Shown: piece after piece, positions 37,373 through 47,335 of the stretch
How positions within the stretch are numbered: the stretch's first letter is position 1
Layout of the letters: the number at the start of each line of letters is the position of its first letter
Origin: Roseivirga echinicomitans
GTDB lineage: Bacteria > Bacteroidota > Bacteroidia > Cytophagales > Cyclobacteriaceae
NCBI RefSeq assembly: GCF_001592935.1
Contig: NZ_LRDB01000005.1
Coordinates: 1-64,000, forward strand
Direction: 5' to 3'
Length of the DNA stretch: 64,000 nt
Translations under genes and position numbers: made by a program
Notes under the pieces: model-generated
Databases searched by the model: none
The model's input: the letters and a program-made list of their open reading frames with translations, nothing else
Told to the model about the DNA's origin: nothing

Positions 37373-40084
37373 ATGAATATGACTGAGGATACTGAAGAAT
37401 TGAACAACGGAGAGGATAGAGGGCTACAGGAAGTAAGGCCAGTTTCTGGTATGTACGAAGACTGGTTTCTCGATTATGCTTCGTATGTAATTTTAGAAAG
37501 AGCTGTTCCGGCTATTGAGGATGGTTATAAGCCTGTGCAACGCAGGATTCTCCATGCAATGAAGGAAATGGACGATGGCCGTTTCAATAAAGTGGCCAAC
37601 GTAATCGGACAAACCATGCAGTATCACCCGCATGGTGATGCTTCTATTGGTGATGCTATTGTAAATATAGGTCAGAAGGATTTACTAATTGAAACTCAAG
37701 GAAACTGGGGTGATATCCGTACAGGAGATAGTGCAGCCGCGGCCAGGTATATTGAGGCCAGGCTCTCAAAATTTGCCTTAGAGGTAGTTTTCAATCCTCA
37801 AACCACCAATTGGCAACTTTCTTATGACGGTCGTAAAAAGGAACCGGTTACATTGCCTGTTAAGTTTCCGATGCTACTTGCCCAAGGGGTAGAAGGAATC
37901 GCAGTAGGCCTTTCAACCAAAATCCTGCCGCACAACTTTATTGAGCTGATTCAAGCGACTATTAAGGTATTGCAAGGTAAAAGCGTAAAGCTCTATCCTG
38001 ATTTCCCTACCGGTGGTATGGCTGATTTTTCAGAGTACAATGACGGTTTAAGAGGCGGCAAAATTAAGGTTCGCGCCAAAATTCATGAAGAAGACAAAAA
38101 GAGCCTAATCATCAAGGATATCCCTTTCGGAACGACCACGACAAGCGTGATTGACTCAATTATCAAAGCCAACGATAAAGGGAAAATCAAGATTAAAAAG
38201 GTGGTGGACAACACTGCCGAAGATGTAGAAATTTACATCGAATTGGCCCCAGGTCAGTCGCCAAATATTACCATTGATGCACTTTACGCTTTTACCGATT
38301 GCGAAGTCAGTATTTCTCCCAATTGCTGCGTAATTATTCAAGACAAACCGCATTTTATTGGGGTAACGCAAGTACTTCAAACCTGTACGAGCCAAACCGT
38401 AGATTTATTAAAGCGCGAACTTGAAATCAGGAAAAGTGAACTGCTCGAAAAGCTTCTTTTCTCTTCTTTAGAGAAGATTTTCATTGAAAATAGAATCTAT
38501 CGCGATATAGAAGAATGTGAAACGTGGGAGGATGTAATTGCTACAATCGATAGGGGTTTAGATCCATTTAAACCAGAGTTCTATCGTGAGATTACTGAAG
38601 AAGACATTGTAAGGTTAACTGAAATTAAGATCAAGAGAATTTCTCGATTCGATGCTTTCAAAGCGGATGAATTGATGAAACGTCTTCAAGATGAATTGGC
38701 AGAGGTTGAACACAATTTGGCCAACTTAGTAGAATATGCCATTTCTTATCACGAGAAGCTACTTGAAAGATTTGGAAAAGGAAGAGAACGTAAAACAGAA
38801 ATTAAGTCTTTTGAGAGTATTGCGGCCACTGTAGTGGCGGCCAACAATGCCAAACTTTATGTTAACCGAGAAGAAGGATTTATTGGTTACGGCATGAAGA
38901 AGGATGAGTTTGTTTGCGATTGCTCAGATATTGATGATGTCATCGTATTCCGCAAGGATGGAAAATTCCAAGTGGTTCGAATTTCGGATAAGATTTTTGT
39001 GGGGAAAGATATTCTCCATGTGGGCGTCTTCAATAAGAATGACGAACGCATGGTGTACAATATGATTTATCTGGATGGGAAAACTGGCCGCAGCATGGTC
39101 AAGCGTTTTCAGGTTTTAGGCGTCACCCGCGACAAGGAATATGACCTTACCAAAGGTGAACGTGGCTCTAAAGTGATCTATTTCACTGCCAACCCGAATG
39201 GGGAAGCTGAATTGGTGACCATTTATTTAACCTCAGGTTGCAAAGCCAGGGTAAAAGTATTCGATTTTGACTTTGCGGAAGTGGAGATTAAGGGAAGAGG
39301 CGCAGGAGGAAATATCGCTACCAGGTATCCTGTGCGTAAAATTCAGCTCAAGATGGAAGGTAAATCTACTTTGGGCGGTGTAGATATTTGGTATGACGAT
39401 TCAATCGGAAGAATTAATCGTGATGAGCGCGGTGTATACTTAGGTAACTTCCAAAGCGAAGATAAGATTTTGGTGATTTACGATTCTGGCGAATATGAAT
39501 TGAGCTCTTTCGAGTTGACCAATCGTTATGAAGCAGGTAAAATCATGCTGATTGAGAAGCTTGATCCAAAAGGCATTATTTCTGCCATACATTACGATCC
39601 AGACTCACAGTATTCATTGGTGAAAAGGTTCCAAATTGAGACCAGCACCATGGACAAGAAGTTTGGCTTTATCAGTGAAGACAAAGGAGCGAAACTCATG
39701 TTGGTTACCACTGTGCCTCAACCACAGGTTGAAGTAGCATATACAACCAAAGGATCTAAGGAGCGTCAAACTATGACGGTTGATCTCGATATGGTTATCG
39801 ATGTTAAAGGCTGGAAGGCCATGGGAAATAAAATTTCTCAGCATTCAGTGAAAAAGGTGACTTTGCTGAATAGTAAGGATAAGTCGAAACCAGACAAGGC
39901 AGAAGTTAAAGCACCAATAGAGACTCCTGAGGAAAGTGCTGCTCCAAAGTCAGAAGAACAAAAAGAGATGAAAACTGAAACTCCAAAGCCAACACCGCCA
40001 AAGCCCGAAGAGACTAAGGATGATAAACCTAAAGGTAAAGAGGGGGGCGGTTTTAATGTAGGGGAAACCATAGACTTGTTCTAA
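37373..40084 (+). CDS. parC: DNA topoisomerase IV subunit A
   Basis: DNA-cleaving subunit of topoisomerase IV. The winged-helix DNA gate has QYHPHGDASIGDAI near residue 82, and the catalytic Tyr lies in AARYIEARLS near residue 126. The tower and coiled-coil region follows. The C-terminal beta-pinwheel region is recognisable by repeated short blades, and the protein ends in a low-complexity Lys/Glu/Pro tail. At 903 residues it is longer than E. coli ParC because of the C-terminal extension. It is co-directional with parE and ends at a terminator. Confidence 0.93.
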   Translation: MNMTEDTEELNNGEDRGLQEVRPVSGMYEDWFLDYASYVILERAVPAIEDGYKPVQRRILHAMKEMDDGRFNKVANVIGQTMQYHPHGDASIGDAIVNIGQKDLLIETQGNWGDIRTGDSAAAARYIEARLSKFALEVVFNPQTTNWQLSYDGRKKEPVTLPVKFPMLLAQGVEGIAVGLSTKILPHNFIELIQATIKVLQGKSVKLYPDFPTGGMADFSEYNDGLRGGKIKVRAKIHEEDKKSLIIKDIPFGTTTTSVIDSIIKANDKGKIKIKKVVDNTAEDVEIYIELAPGQSPNITIDALYAFTDCEVSISPNCCVIIQDKPHFIGVTQVLQTCTSQTVDLLKRELEIRKSELLEKLLFSSLEKIFIENRIYRDIEECETWEDVIATIDRGLDPFKPEFYREITEEDIVRLTEIKIKRISRFDAFKADELMKRLQDELAEVEHNLANLVEYAISYHEKLLERFGKGRERKTEIKSFESIAATVVAANNAKLYVNREEGFIGYGMKKDEFVCDCSDIDDVIVFRKDGKFQVVRISDKIFVGKDILHVGVFNKNDERMVYNMIYLDGKTGRSMVKRFQVLGVTRDKEYDLTKGERGSKVIYFTANPNGEAELVTIYLTSGCKARVKVFDFDFAEVEIKGRGAGGNIATRYPVRKIQLKMEGKSTLGGVDIWYDDSIGRINRDERGVYLGNFQSEDKILVIYDSGEYELSSFELTNRYEAGKIMLIEKLDPKGIISAIHYDPDSQYSLVKRFQIETSTMDKKFGFISEDKGAKLMLVTTVPQPQVEVAYTTKGSKERQTMTVDLDMVIDVKGWKAMGNKISQHSVKKVTLLNSKDKSKPDKAEVKAPIETPEESAAPKSEEQKEMKTETPKPTPPKPEETKDDKPKGKEGGGFNVGETIDLF

Positions 40085-40173
40085 AGAATAAGGGTAATGT
40101 ATTGAACAACTGTTTCTTACCTGAGGCCATGTCTAATAAGGCCAAAGGTTGAAGGATATTGTTTGTTCGAATT

Positions 40174-40203
40174 AAAAGCTACCAGTAAAGGCTGGTAGCT
40201 TTT
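40174..40203 (+). terminator. Terminator after parC
   Basis: Stem AAAAGCTACCAG/CTGGTAGCTTTT with loop TAAAGG, followed by a T-rich tail 90 nt after the parC stop. Confidence 0.8.
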
Positions 40204-40241
40204 GTTTTTAATTACTTTTGCGTCCTAATTCAAAAAGAGCT

Positions 40242-40925
40242 TTGCAGGCAGAACTCATAAAAATTCTTGAAGAATTCGTAACCGACAATAAGGTTAACCT
40301 TATCAATAAGGTGCTTTCGGAACGAACGAGGCATTTAACAGTGGTATTAGAGGATGTATATCATTCTCATAACGCCAGTGCGGTACTCAGGACATGCGAT
40401 TGCTTTGGGGTACAAGATTTACATATCAGCCAAAAGCTGCATGACTACCACATTAATCCAAATATTGTCCGAGGTGCATCCAATTGGGTCACATTACATA
40501 AATACGATAGGGGAGAACAAAGTAGCTCGCACTGCTTGAATGATTTAAGAGAAAAAAAATATCGACTAGTCGGTACAACCCCAGATCAGAATTCTACATC
40601 TATACATGAGTTAGATATAACTGAAAAAACAGCCATCATTTTTGGAACTGAATTGGAGGGGATTTCTGACAACACTAAAAACGAAGTAGACGAATTGGTT
40701 CATATCCCAATGTATGGCTTCACCGAATCATTTAACATGTCTGTAAGCGCGGCTATGGTTTTACAAGATTTAGTAAGAAGACTTCGTCAAAGCGATGTAG
40801 AATGGCGATTGACAGAACAAGAAAAGAACGACCTTAAATTCGAGTGGTACCAACGGATAGTGAAAAGATCAGATCTTCATATTAAAAACTATATGAAGGA
40901 ACAATCTATTCAGAATAAAGGTTGA
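40242..40925 (+). CDS. trmH: TrmH family tRNA (guanosine-2'-O)-methyltransferase
   Basis: SPOUT-fold methyltransferase expected to methylate the 2'-OH of G18 in tRNA. The SAM-binding knot is FGTELEGIS near residue 132, with the C-terminal motif YGFTESFNMSVSAA near residue 160. The N-terminal LEDVYHSHNASAVLRTCDCFG matches tRNA-type TrmH. The frame opens at a TTG at 40218, but that TTG lies inside TACTTTTG (40213-40220), a perfect -7 box. The next in-frame TTG at 40242 gives a start that fits family length (about 227 residues) and is preferred, though not certain. Confidence 0.88.
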   Translation: MQAELIKILEEFVTDNKVNLINKVLSERTRHLTVVLEDVYHSHNASAVLRTCDCFGVQDLHISQKLHDYHINPNIVRGASNWVTLHKYDRGEQSSSHCLNDLREKKYRLVGTTPDQNSTSIHELDITEKTAIIFGTELEGISDNTKNEVDELVHIPMYGFTESFNMSVSAAMVLQDLVRRLRQSDVEWRLTEQEKNDLKFEWYQRIVKRSDLHIKNYMKEQSIQNKG

Positions 40926-41001
40926 CAACGGAATATGAATAGGTCAGTATACTTTTTAGAATGATTATCGTTTAGCACTCATAACCTCAGAAAACAAGAG
41001 T

Positions 41002-43491
41002 TTGAAATCAAAACACATTTTTACACTGGTGCTTCTATTTGCCACAAGTTTGGTATTCGCGCAGCAAACCATAATTAGAGGTAAAGTAACGGATGCCGAA
41101 TCTGGTGATCCTGTGCCATTTGCTACTGTGGTAATTCAGGGTAGTATGGTGGGGATTGCCACCGACTTTGATGGTAACTATGAGCTGAAAGGGCAGGCGG
41201 AATCAGATACGGTACTTTTTTCCTATGTGGGATACGAAACCCGAAAGAAATTCTACGAGAAGGGAATTACACAAGTAATCAATGTTCAATTGCAGCCTAA
41301 GGCTACTAGTTTGGCTGACTTTGTGGTGTTATCCGATAGGGCTGAAAACCCAGCTTTCGCAATTATGCGTAGTGTGATTGATAACAAAAATAAGAACGAC
41401 AAACGGAGACTTGATGCTTACGAATACGATTCTTACAACAAGATAGAAATTGATATAGATAATATTACCGAAGAATTCCGGAAGAAGAAGTACATGCAAA
41501 AAGTGACTTCTGTACTGGATAGTATTGATATAATAGCAGGAGAAGACGGTAAGCCTATTCTTCCACTTTTCATTTCAGAATCCCTATCAAAATTTTATTT
41601 CAGGTCTAACCCAAGGCTTCAGAAAGAGCAAATCATTAAAACCAAAATCACTGGAATTGGAATTGAAGATGGTTCGCTTATTTCTCAAGTGATTGGCTCT
41701 TCGTTTCAGGAGTATAATTTCTATCAAAATAGGATGAACATAGTAGAAAAGGAGTTTGCTTCTCCTATAGGGGATGGGTGGCGTTTGGTATACAATTATG
41801 AGCTAATGGATAGTGTGGATGTAGATGGCGAATTTTGTTATGTGCTAGATTTTAAACCAAAGAACAATCAGGAATTGGCCTTCGTAGGTACTATGTGGAT
41901 TGCCAAGGAGGATTTTGGCCTTAAGCGAATGGATGCCACTATGCAGCCCAACGCTAACCTGAATTTTATAGAGAAAATTAAAATACAGCAAGAACTTGAG
42001 CGCATGGAAGGTGGGGCATGGCTACCTGTAAAATCAAGAATTTTAATCGATGTATCAGAAATTACAAAGAAATCTGCTGGCTTTTTAGCCAAGTTCTACT
42101 CTTCCAATAAAAACCTTACACTGACAGCGCCTAAACCAAATAAGTTCTTTGAACGGACAATCGAATTGGAAGAAGATGCTCAGGTTTATGATGATCAGTT
42201 TTGGGTTGAAAATCGACATGACTCGCTCACAACAACAGAGATTAGTGTAATTGCAATGATTGACTCTTTGAAGGAAATTCCAATAGTCAAAACATGGACA
42301 GAGTTGCTCAAAACATTTGCTAGAGGCTATGTAGAAGTTGGACAGCTGGATTTAGGGCCTTGGCCTGTGTTAATTTCCTCAAACGATGTTGAAGGGTTTA
42401 GAACCCGAATTGGTGGAAGAACCAATGAACACTTTAGTCTGAAATGGCAGTTTAATGGCTATTTAGCTTACGGTTTTAAAGACAGGAATTTCAAATACGG
42501 CTTGGGAGCTACTCACTTTATTTCGAGAAAGAAATGGACAACTATTTCGGCCAACTATAGAAATGATATAGACCAATTGGGTTTACAATCTGATGGAATT
42601 ACTGATTTTGACAATGCAAATGCCTTTGTGGCCTTGAGCCAATTAGGGAATCTTATCCGTCCTTTTGCCTACGAAAGCATTCAGGTAGATCTGACCAGTC
42701 AATTATCCAAACCGTTTTCATTCAGTTTAAGGTTAAAGAATCAAGACTTCACCCCACTATATGACGGTTTTAGTTATTACACAGAACCAAGTGATATTAA
42801 CTCCCCAACAGGTACCGAATTCACAACAACTGAGGCTACATTAAAGTTGAAGTATGCCAAAGACGAGACCTTTATCATTAATGATAATAGCAGAATCAGT
42901 TTAGGGACTTTGCGTTGGCCAACATTTATTTTGGGATATACCCATGGTTTTAAAGGGCCTTTGGGTGGAGATTTTGATTACAATAAAATTGACTTTGGAA
43001 TATCTCAGCGATTGAAAATGGGTTTATGGGGAATTTCACATTATCAGATTACCGCCAGCCGTGTTTTTGACGATGTGCCTTATCCTTTGTTAACAGCTCA
43101 TATTGGTAACGAACAACCTGTTTATGCCAGTTTTGCATTCAATACAATGAATTTCTACGAGTTTGTGAGTCAGCAGTATGTATCGATGCGCTATCAGCAT
43201 TTCTTCGAAGGTTTTATTCTGAACAGAATTCCGCTCTTGAAAAAGTTAAAATGGAGATTGGTGGCCAGTGGAAATGTGCTTTATGGTGACATCAGTGAGA
43301 GCACCTTGGCAGCACAACCTACTGTGGATTTCTTAAGCCTCGATCCGAATAAACCGTATTCAGAGGTGGGGTTTGGAGTCGAAAATATCTTTAAATTCTT
43401 TAGAGTTGATTTTTTCCAGCGACTCACTTACCTCGATAATCCAGACATAAAGAAAAGACAACTAAAGGTGAGTTTTAACCTTTCGCTTTAA
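41002..43491 (+). CDS. CarboxypepD_reg-like/DUF5686 outer-membrane protein
   Basis: An 829-residue exported protein typical of Bacteroidota. It starts at a TTG with a clear signal peptide ending in VFAQQ. Residues about 25-105 form the CarboxypepD_reg-like domain (VTDAESGDPVPFATVVI, FSYVGYETR), as found at the front of TonB-dependent transporters, but no plug domain follows. Instead the remainder fits DUF5686, with beta-strand-rich, aromatic-ended segments to the C-terminus, predicted to form an outer-membrane barrel. It is a single gene upstream of thrS. Function is unknown. Confidence 0.87.
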   Translation: MKSKHIFTLVLLFATSLVFAQQTIIRGKVTDAESGDPVPFATVVIQGSMVGIATDFDGNYELKGQAESDTVLFSYVGYETRKKFYEKGITQVINVQLQPKATSLADFVVLSDRAENPAFAIMRSVIDNKNKNDKRRLDAYEYDSYNKIEIDIDNITEEFRKKKYMQKVTSVLDSIDIIAGEDGKPILPLFISESLSKFYFRSNPRLQKEQIIKTKITGIGIEDGSLISQVIGSSFQEYNFYQNRMNIVEKEFASPIGDGWRLVYNYELMDSVDVDGEFCYVLDFKPKNNQELAFVGTMWIAKEDFGLKRMDATMQPNANLNFIEKIKIQQELERMEGGAWLPVKSRILIDVSEITKKSAGFLAKFYSSNKNLTLTAPKPNKFFERTIELEEDAQVYDDQFWVENRHDSLTTTEISVIAMIDSLKEIPIVKTWTELLKTFARGYVEVGQLDLGPWPVLISSNDVEGFRTRIGGRTNEHFSLKWQFNGYLAYGFKDRNFKYGLGATHFISRKKWTTISANYRNDIDQLGLQSDGITDFDNANAFVALSQLGNLIRPFAYESIQVDLTSQLSKPFSFSLRLKNQDFTPLYDGFSYYTEPSDINSPTGTEFTTTEATLKLKYAKDETFIINDNSRISLGTLRWPTFILGYTHGFKGPLGGDFDYNKIDFGISQRLKMGLWGISHYQITASRVFDDVPYPLLTAHIGNEQPVYASFAFNTMNFYEFVSQQYVSMRYQHFFEGFILNRIPLLKKLKWRLVASGNVLYGDISESTLAAQPTVDFLSLDPNKPYSEVGFGVENIFKFFRVDFFQRLTYLDNPDIKKRQLKVSFNLSL

Positions 43492-43637
43492 ACAGAACCT
43501 TTCAGGCTCTTATACTGAGAATTGATTAAGATTTGCCGCTTTTCACAAAGGATTAACCTAAATAATATTGCATATTTGCGATTCGAAAGAATCATGAATC
43601 AAATCCAAATGGTTTGTAGCATTTGGTGAAATAAATT

Positions 43638-45593
43638 ATGAGTGCAGAAAGTATAAAAATCACCCTTCCAGACGGAACAGTAAAAGAATTTGCAAAAGGA
43701 AGTTCAGCAATGGACGTTGCCTTGAGCATTAGTGAAGGCCTAGCCAGAAATGTATTGGCGGCCGAAGTAAACGGTGAACTAAGAGATGCCAATAGACCTA
43801 TAGAAGCCGATGCGGCTCTTAAGCTATTGACCTGGACCAATGATGAAGGAAAGGCTACTTTTTGGCATTCGTCTGCTCACTTAATGGCAGAAGCGCTTGA
43901 AGCGCTTTATCCAGGTACGAAGTTCGGAATCGGGCCATCAATTGAGCATGGTTTTTATTACGATGTTGATTTTGGTGAAAATCAAGAGTTCGACCATTCT
44001 CATTTAGAAAAAATTGAGGCCAAAATGTTAGAGTTGGCCCGTCAAAAGAACGAATACAAAAGATCAGAAGTAAGTAAGACAGATGCCATAGCTTACTTTA
44101 AGGAGAAAGATGATGAGTATAAACTAGACCTTTTAGAAGGTTTAGAAGACGGTTCTATTACATTTTATCAGCAAGGAAACTTCACTGATTTATGTCGTGG
44201 GCCACACATCCCCAATACCGGCTTTATTAAGGCCGCCAAAGTATTGAGCATTGCCGGAGCTTATTGGAGAGGTGATGAGAATAACAAACAGCTTACTCGT
44301 CTTTATGGAATTACCTTTCCTAAGCAAAAGGAATTAACGGAATACCTTCACATGTTGGAGGAAGCGAAAAAACGTGACCATAGAAAGCTTGGTCAGGAAT
44401 TGGAGTTATTTACTTTTTCGCAAAAAGTAGGAATGGGGCTGCCGCTTTGGTTGCCAAAAGGAGCTAAGCTTCGCGAAAGGTTAGAAACTTTTATGCGTAA
44501 GGCTCAGGTAAAAGCGGGTTACGACCCTGTAATTACTCCTCATATTGGCCATAAAAATCTATATGTGACTTCTGGTCACTACGAGAAATACGGGGCGGAT
44601 TCATTCCAAGCCATAAAAACGCCTAATGAAGGAGAGGAGTTCTTGTTAAAACCAATGAACTGTCCTCACCATTGTGAGATATATAAATCAAAACCACGCT
44701 CATACAAAGAGCTTCCAGTACGCTTGGCCGAATTCGGAACAGTGTATCGTTATGAACAAAGTGGTGAGTTGCATGGTTTGACCCGTGTAAGAGGTTTTAC
44801 GCAAGACGATGCCCATATTTTCTGTACCGAAGATCAGGTAAAAGAAGAGTTTATTAAGGTGATTGATTTGGTGCTTTATGTTTTTGAATCACTCGGTTTT
44901 GAAAACTTTACGGCTCAAATTTCATTAAGAGACCCTGAGAATAAGCAGAAATATATTGGAACCGATGAGGCTTGGCATAAAGCAGAGTCGGCCATTATTG
45001 AAGCTGCAGCAGAGAAAAACCTGACCACTGTAACGGAATTGGGTGAAGCGGCATTTTATGGTCCTAAGCTTGATTTCATGGTGAAAGATGCTTTGGGTAG
45101 AAAGTGGCAATTGGGAACAATTCAGGTAGATTATAACCTTCCTGAGCGTTTCGAACTAGAGTATACAGGTGCTGACAACCAAAAGCACAGGCCAGTGATG
45201 ATTCACAGGGCGCCTTTTGGTTCTTTAGAAAGATTTGTAGCGGTATTGATTGAGCATTGTGCTGGAGAATTCCCACTTTGGTTAACGCCAGATCAAGTAG
45301 CAATTCTGCCAATCTCTGAAAAATATGCTGATTACGCTCAGGAATTGTATAAAATGCTTCAGGCTGAAGATATCACAGGTTTTGTAGATCACCGAGATGA
45401 AAAGATTGGAAGAAAAATCCGTGATGCTGAAGTGAAAAAGATACCTTTGATGCTAATCGTTGGCGAAAAGGAAAGAGATAATAATGAAGTGGCTGTTAGA
45501 AGACACGGCCAAGGAGATGTAGGTACTATGAGCATAGAATCGTTTGTTGATTTTTTTGCTAAAGAGAAAGCCAAATCCCTAAATATTCAATAA
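43638..45593 (+). CDS. thrS: Threonine--tRNA ligase
   Basis: Charges tRNA-Thr with threonine in the cytoplasm. The N-terminal TGS domain begins [12 protein letters not shown] at residue 6. The editing (N2) domain has [11 protein letters not shown] near residue 77 and the HIPNTG-type Cys/His region. The class II catalytic core has KPMNCPHHC near residue 338 and the motif 2 segment [16 protein letters not shown] near residue 368. The anticodon-binding domain closes the protein. The length of 651 residues is normal. It precedes infC-rpmI-rplT in the conserved order. A tRNA-Thr gene lies elsewhere in the window at 58524. Confidence 0.96.
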   Translation: MSAESIKITLPDGTVKEFAKGSSAMDVALSISEGLARNVLAAEVNGELRDANRPIEADAALKLLTWTNDEGKATFWHSSAHLMAEALEALYPGTKFGIGPSIEHGFYYDVDFGENQEFDHSHLEKIEAKMLELARQKNEYKRSEVSKTDAIAYFKEKDDEYKLDLLEGLEDGSITFYQQGNFTDLCRGPHIPNTGFIKAAKVLSIAGAYWRGDENNKQLTRLYGITFPKQKELTEYLHMLEEAKKRDHRKLGQELELFTFSQKVGMGLPLWLPKGAKLRERLETFMRKAQVKAGYDPVITPHIGHKNLYVTSGHYEKYGADSFQAIKTPNEGEEFLLKPMNCPHHCEIYKSKPRSYKELPVRLAEFGTVYRYEQSGELHGLTRVRGFTQDDAHIFCTEDQVKEEFIKVIDLVLYVFESLGFENFTAQISLRDPENKQKYIGTDEAWHKAESAIIEAAAEKNLTTVTELGEAAFYGPKLDFMVKDALGRKWQLGTIQVDYNLPERFELEYTGADNQKHRPVMIHRAPFGSLERFVAVLIEHCAGEFPLWLTPDQVAILPISEKYADYAQELYKMLQAEDITGFVDHRDEKIGRKIRDAEVKKIPLMLIVGEKERDNNEVAVRRHGQGDVGTMSIESFVDFFAKEKAKSLNIQ

Positions 45594-45665
45594 TTTTATC
45601 TGCTTGATATCGGAGTATTGATAATTAGAAAATTATACCGATATTTGCAGTCATTTTAACAAAAG

Positions 45666-45672
45666 AAGGAGG
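45666..45672 (+). promoter_or_regulatory. Strong Shine-Dalgarno upstream of infC
   Basis: AAGGAGG is a seven-base match to the anti-Shine-Dalgarno. It is 5 nt from the ATC codon at 45678 and 14 nt from the ATG at 45687, so it points to ATC as the start. Such sites are rare elsewhere in this window. Confidence 0.65.
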
Positions 45673-45677
45673 TTAAC

Positions 45678-46232
45678 ATCGCAAAAATGAGGAGAAAATA
45701 CCCCCCGAGAGGCAGGGTAGAAGAGCCATACAAAGTCAATCTTAAGATTCTTGCATCTAAGGTGCGGGTCGTTGGCGAGAACGTTGAAGTAGACGTCTAT
45801 GATATAGATAAAGCGCTTCAAATGGCTAGGGATCAAGGACTTGATCTGGTAGAGATTTCTCCCAAGGCAGATCCGCCTGTTTGTAAGATTGTTGACTACT
45901 CTAAGTTTAAGTACGATCAGAAGAAGAAGCAAAAGGAAATAAAAGCCAAAGCTTCAAAAACTGTGATTAAGGAAATCAGATTCGGTCCGAACACGGATGA
46001 TCACGATTTCAACTTTAAGCTTAATCATGCAATAGGTTTCTTGAAAGACGGTTCGAAGGTTAAAGCCTACGTTCACTTTAGAGGAAGAACTATTGTGTAT
46101 AAAGAAAGAGGAGAGATTTTATTATTGAAGTTTGCCCAAGCTTTAGAAGAATATGCTAAGGTGGAGCAAATGCCTAAGTTGGAGGGGAAAAGAATGTTTC
46201 TTTACCTTACCCCTAAGGCGATAAAAAAGTAG
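45678..46232 (+). CDS. infC: Translation initiation factor IF-3
   Basis: Binds the 30S subunit and enforces correct start-codon selection. The N-terminal domain carries [17 protein letters not shown] and the C-terminal domain [18 protein letters not shown] and FRGRTI. An ATG at 45687 opens the frame, but the in-frame ATC at 45678 sits at ideal distance from a perfect Shine-Dalgarno. IF-3 genes classically use a rare start codon (ATT in E. coli) for autoregulation, so I place the start at ATC. It is about 184 residues including this extension. It lies in the order thrS-infC-rpmI-rplT. Confidence 0.93.
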   Translation: MAKMRRKYPPRGRVEEPYKVNLKILASKVRVVGENVEVDVYDIDKALQMARDQGLDLVEISPKADPPVCKIVDYSKFKYDQKKKQKEIKAKASKTVIKEIRFGPNTDDHDFNFKLNHAIGFLKDGSKVKAYVHFRGRTIVYKERGEILLLKFAQALEEYAKVEQMPKLEGKRMFLYLTPKAIKK

Positions 46233-46259
46233 AACCAATATTTATTAAATAAATTTAAA

Positions 46260-46454
46260 ATGCCTAAAGCAAAAACTAAATCAGGAGCTAAAAAGCGTTT
46301 CAAATTGACAGGATCAGGCAAGATTAAAAGAAAGCACGCTTTCAAAAGCCACATCCTAACCAAGAAAGAAACGAAGCAGAAACGTAATCTTACCGGTACG
46401 GGACTTGTTCACAAGTCGGATGAGAATAACGTTAAAGCAATGCTCAACATTTAA
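46260..46454 (+). CDS. rpmI: 50S ribosomal protein L35
   Basis: Small basic ribosomal protein of 64 residues with the conserved start [20 protein letters not shown] and the [13 protein letters not shown] segment. It lies 27 nt after infC and 87 nt before rplT, in the universal infC-rpmI-rplT order. Confidence 0.97.
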   Translation: MPKAKTKSGAKKRFKLTGSGKIKRKHAFKSHILTKKETKQKRNLTGTGLVHKSDENNVKAMLNI

Positions 46455-46541
46455 GGACCCATTAAAGGTTATTGTTTCACCAGATATTTGGTTTTAAGAA
46501 CTCAGTAAAATGAGGCGCCAAAGATCAAAAAAATTAAAATT

Positions 46542-46886
46542 ATGCCAAGATCAGTAAACGCGGTAGCGTCAAGAGCAAAAAGGAAGAGAATACTTAAAAT
46601 GGCCAAGGGCTATTTTGGTAGAAAAAAGAATGTATGGACAGTAGCGAAGAACCAAATTGAAAAAGGTCTTCAGTTCGCCTACAGAGATAGAAAAGCAAAG
46701 AAAAGAGAGTTCAGAAAACTTTGGATTCAAAGAATCAATGCAGGTGCAAGATTGCACGGAATGTCATACTCTCAGTTCATGGGAGCTATGGGTAAGTCAG
46801 GCATTGAACTTAACCGTAAGGTTTTAGCCGATTTGGCAATGAATCACCCAGAAGCGTTCAAAGCGGTTGTGGATAAAGTGAAGTAA
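46542..46886 (+). CDS. rplT: 50S ribosomal protein L20
   Basis: Early-assembly 23S rRNA-binding protein of 114 residues. The conserved start [19 protein letters not shown], the [10 protein letters not shown] segment and the [16 protein letters not shown] helix are all present. It is the last gene of the translation-factor operon and is closed by a strong terminator. Confidence 0.97.
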   Translation: MPRSVNAVASRAKRKRILKMAKGYFGRKKNVWTVAKNQIEKGLQFAYRDRKAKKREFRKLWIQRINAGARLHGMSYSQFMGAMGKSGIELNRKVLADLAMNHPEAFKAVVDKVK

Positions 46887-46918
46887 GAAAAGCTCCATAA
46901 TAATATATAGAGTGGAAG

Positions 46919-46943
46919 ACCCCAGCCTTGGCTGGGGTTTTTT
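46919..46943 (+). terminator. Terminator of the infC-rpmI-rplT operon
   Basis: Stem ACCCCAGCC/GGCTGGGGT with a TT loop followed by five T, 32 nt after the rplT stop. Confidence 0.9.
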
Positions 46944-47002
46944 ATTGGCCAGTTTTTAATAGGGATTTGATCGCATGGCTTTTCAGAGCTATGGGTAAAA
47001 AT

Positions 47003-47032
47003 AAAGCCCAGTTCATTAATGAACTGGGCTTT
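47003..47032 (-). terminator. Terminator of tRNA-Met
   Basis: A perfect 30-nt palindrome beginning AAAGCCCAGTTCATT, starting 4 nt past the tRNA 3' end on the minus strand. It is followed by a T-rich stretch on that strand and could also act on the plus strand. Confidence 0.8.
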
Positions 47033-47036
47033 TTCG

Positions 47037-47110
47037 TAGCGAGGACGGGAGTTGAACCCGTGACCTCAGGGTTATGAATCCTGCGCTCTAACCAACTGAG
47101 CTACCTCGCC
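47037..47110 (-). tRNA. tRNA-Met (CAT), elongator type
   Basis: A 74-nt minus-strand gene folding into a full cloverleaf: acceptor GGCGAGG with its 3' partner (one G-U at the end), D-arm GCTCAGTTGGTTAGAGC, and an anticodon loop with CAT (plus-strand ATG at 47074-47076). The T-arm is GGGTTCAACTCCC and the discriminator is A. No CCA is encoded. The overall sequence resembles elongator tRNA-Met more than the initiator, which has a mismatched first pair and GGG stem. A lysidine-type tRNA-Ile cannot be fully excluded. It has its own consensus promoter and terminator. Confidence 0.95.
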
Positions 47111-47125
47111 TTCAAAATTGGAGTG

Positions 47126-47157
47126 CAAACATACGAATTAGAGTAAAGAAAATGCAA
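47126..47157 (-). promoter_or_regulatory. Promoter of tRNA-Met
   Basis: On the minus strand, TTG (47157-47155), 21 nt, TATGTTTG (47133-47126), a full consensus match 16 nt before the tRNA. Confidence 0.55.
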
Positions 47158-47335
47158 TAGGAATTGAAGAATTTTGCACAACTTTATTCAAAGGTTTTTG
47201 AACCCTTGAAAACACGTATTTTAACTATCAAAAAGTAAGGTCAATTAATGCTCAACCAGCTTAATTTCCTTTGTAGACTTTTTAGTTTGTGGTATTCCCA
47301 TATTAGTTCTATATTATCGAAATAAGTTTTTCAAT

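Noticed and set aside
45651-45932. 93-residue minus-strand ORF over the start of infC
   Set aside because: Antisense to a universal translation factor with a clear Shine-Dalgarno; its translation is hydrophobic noise.
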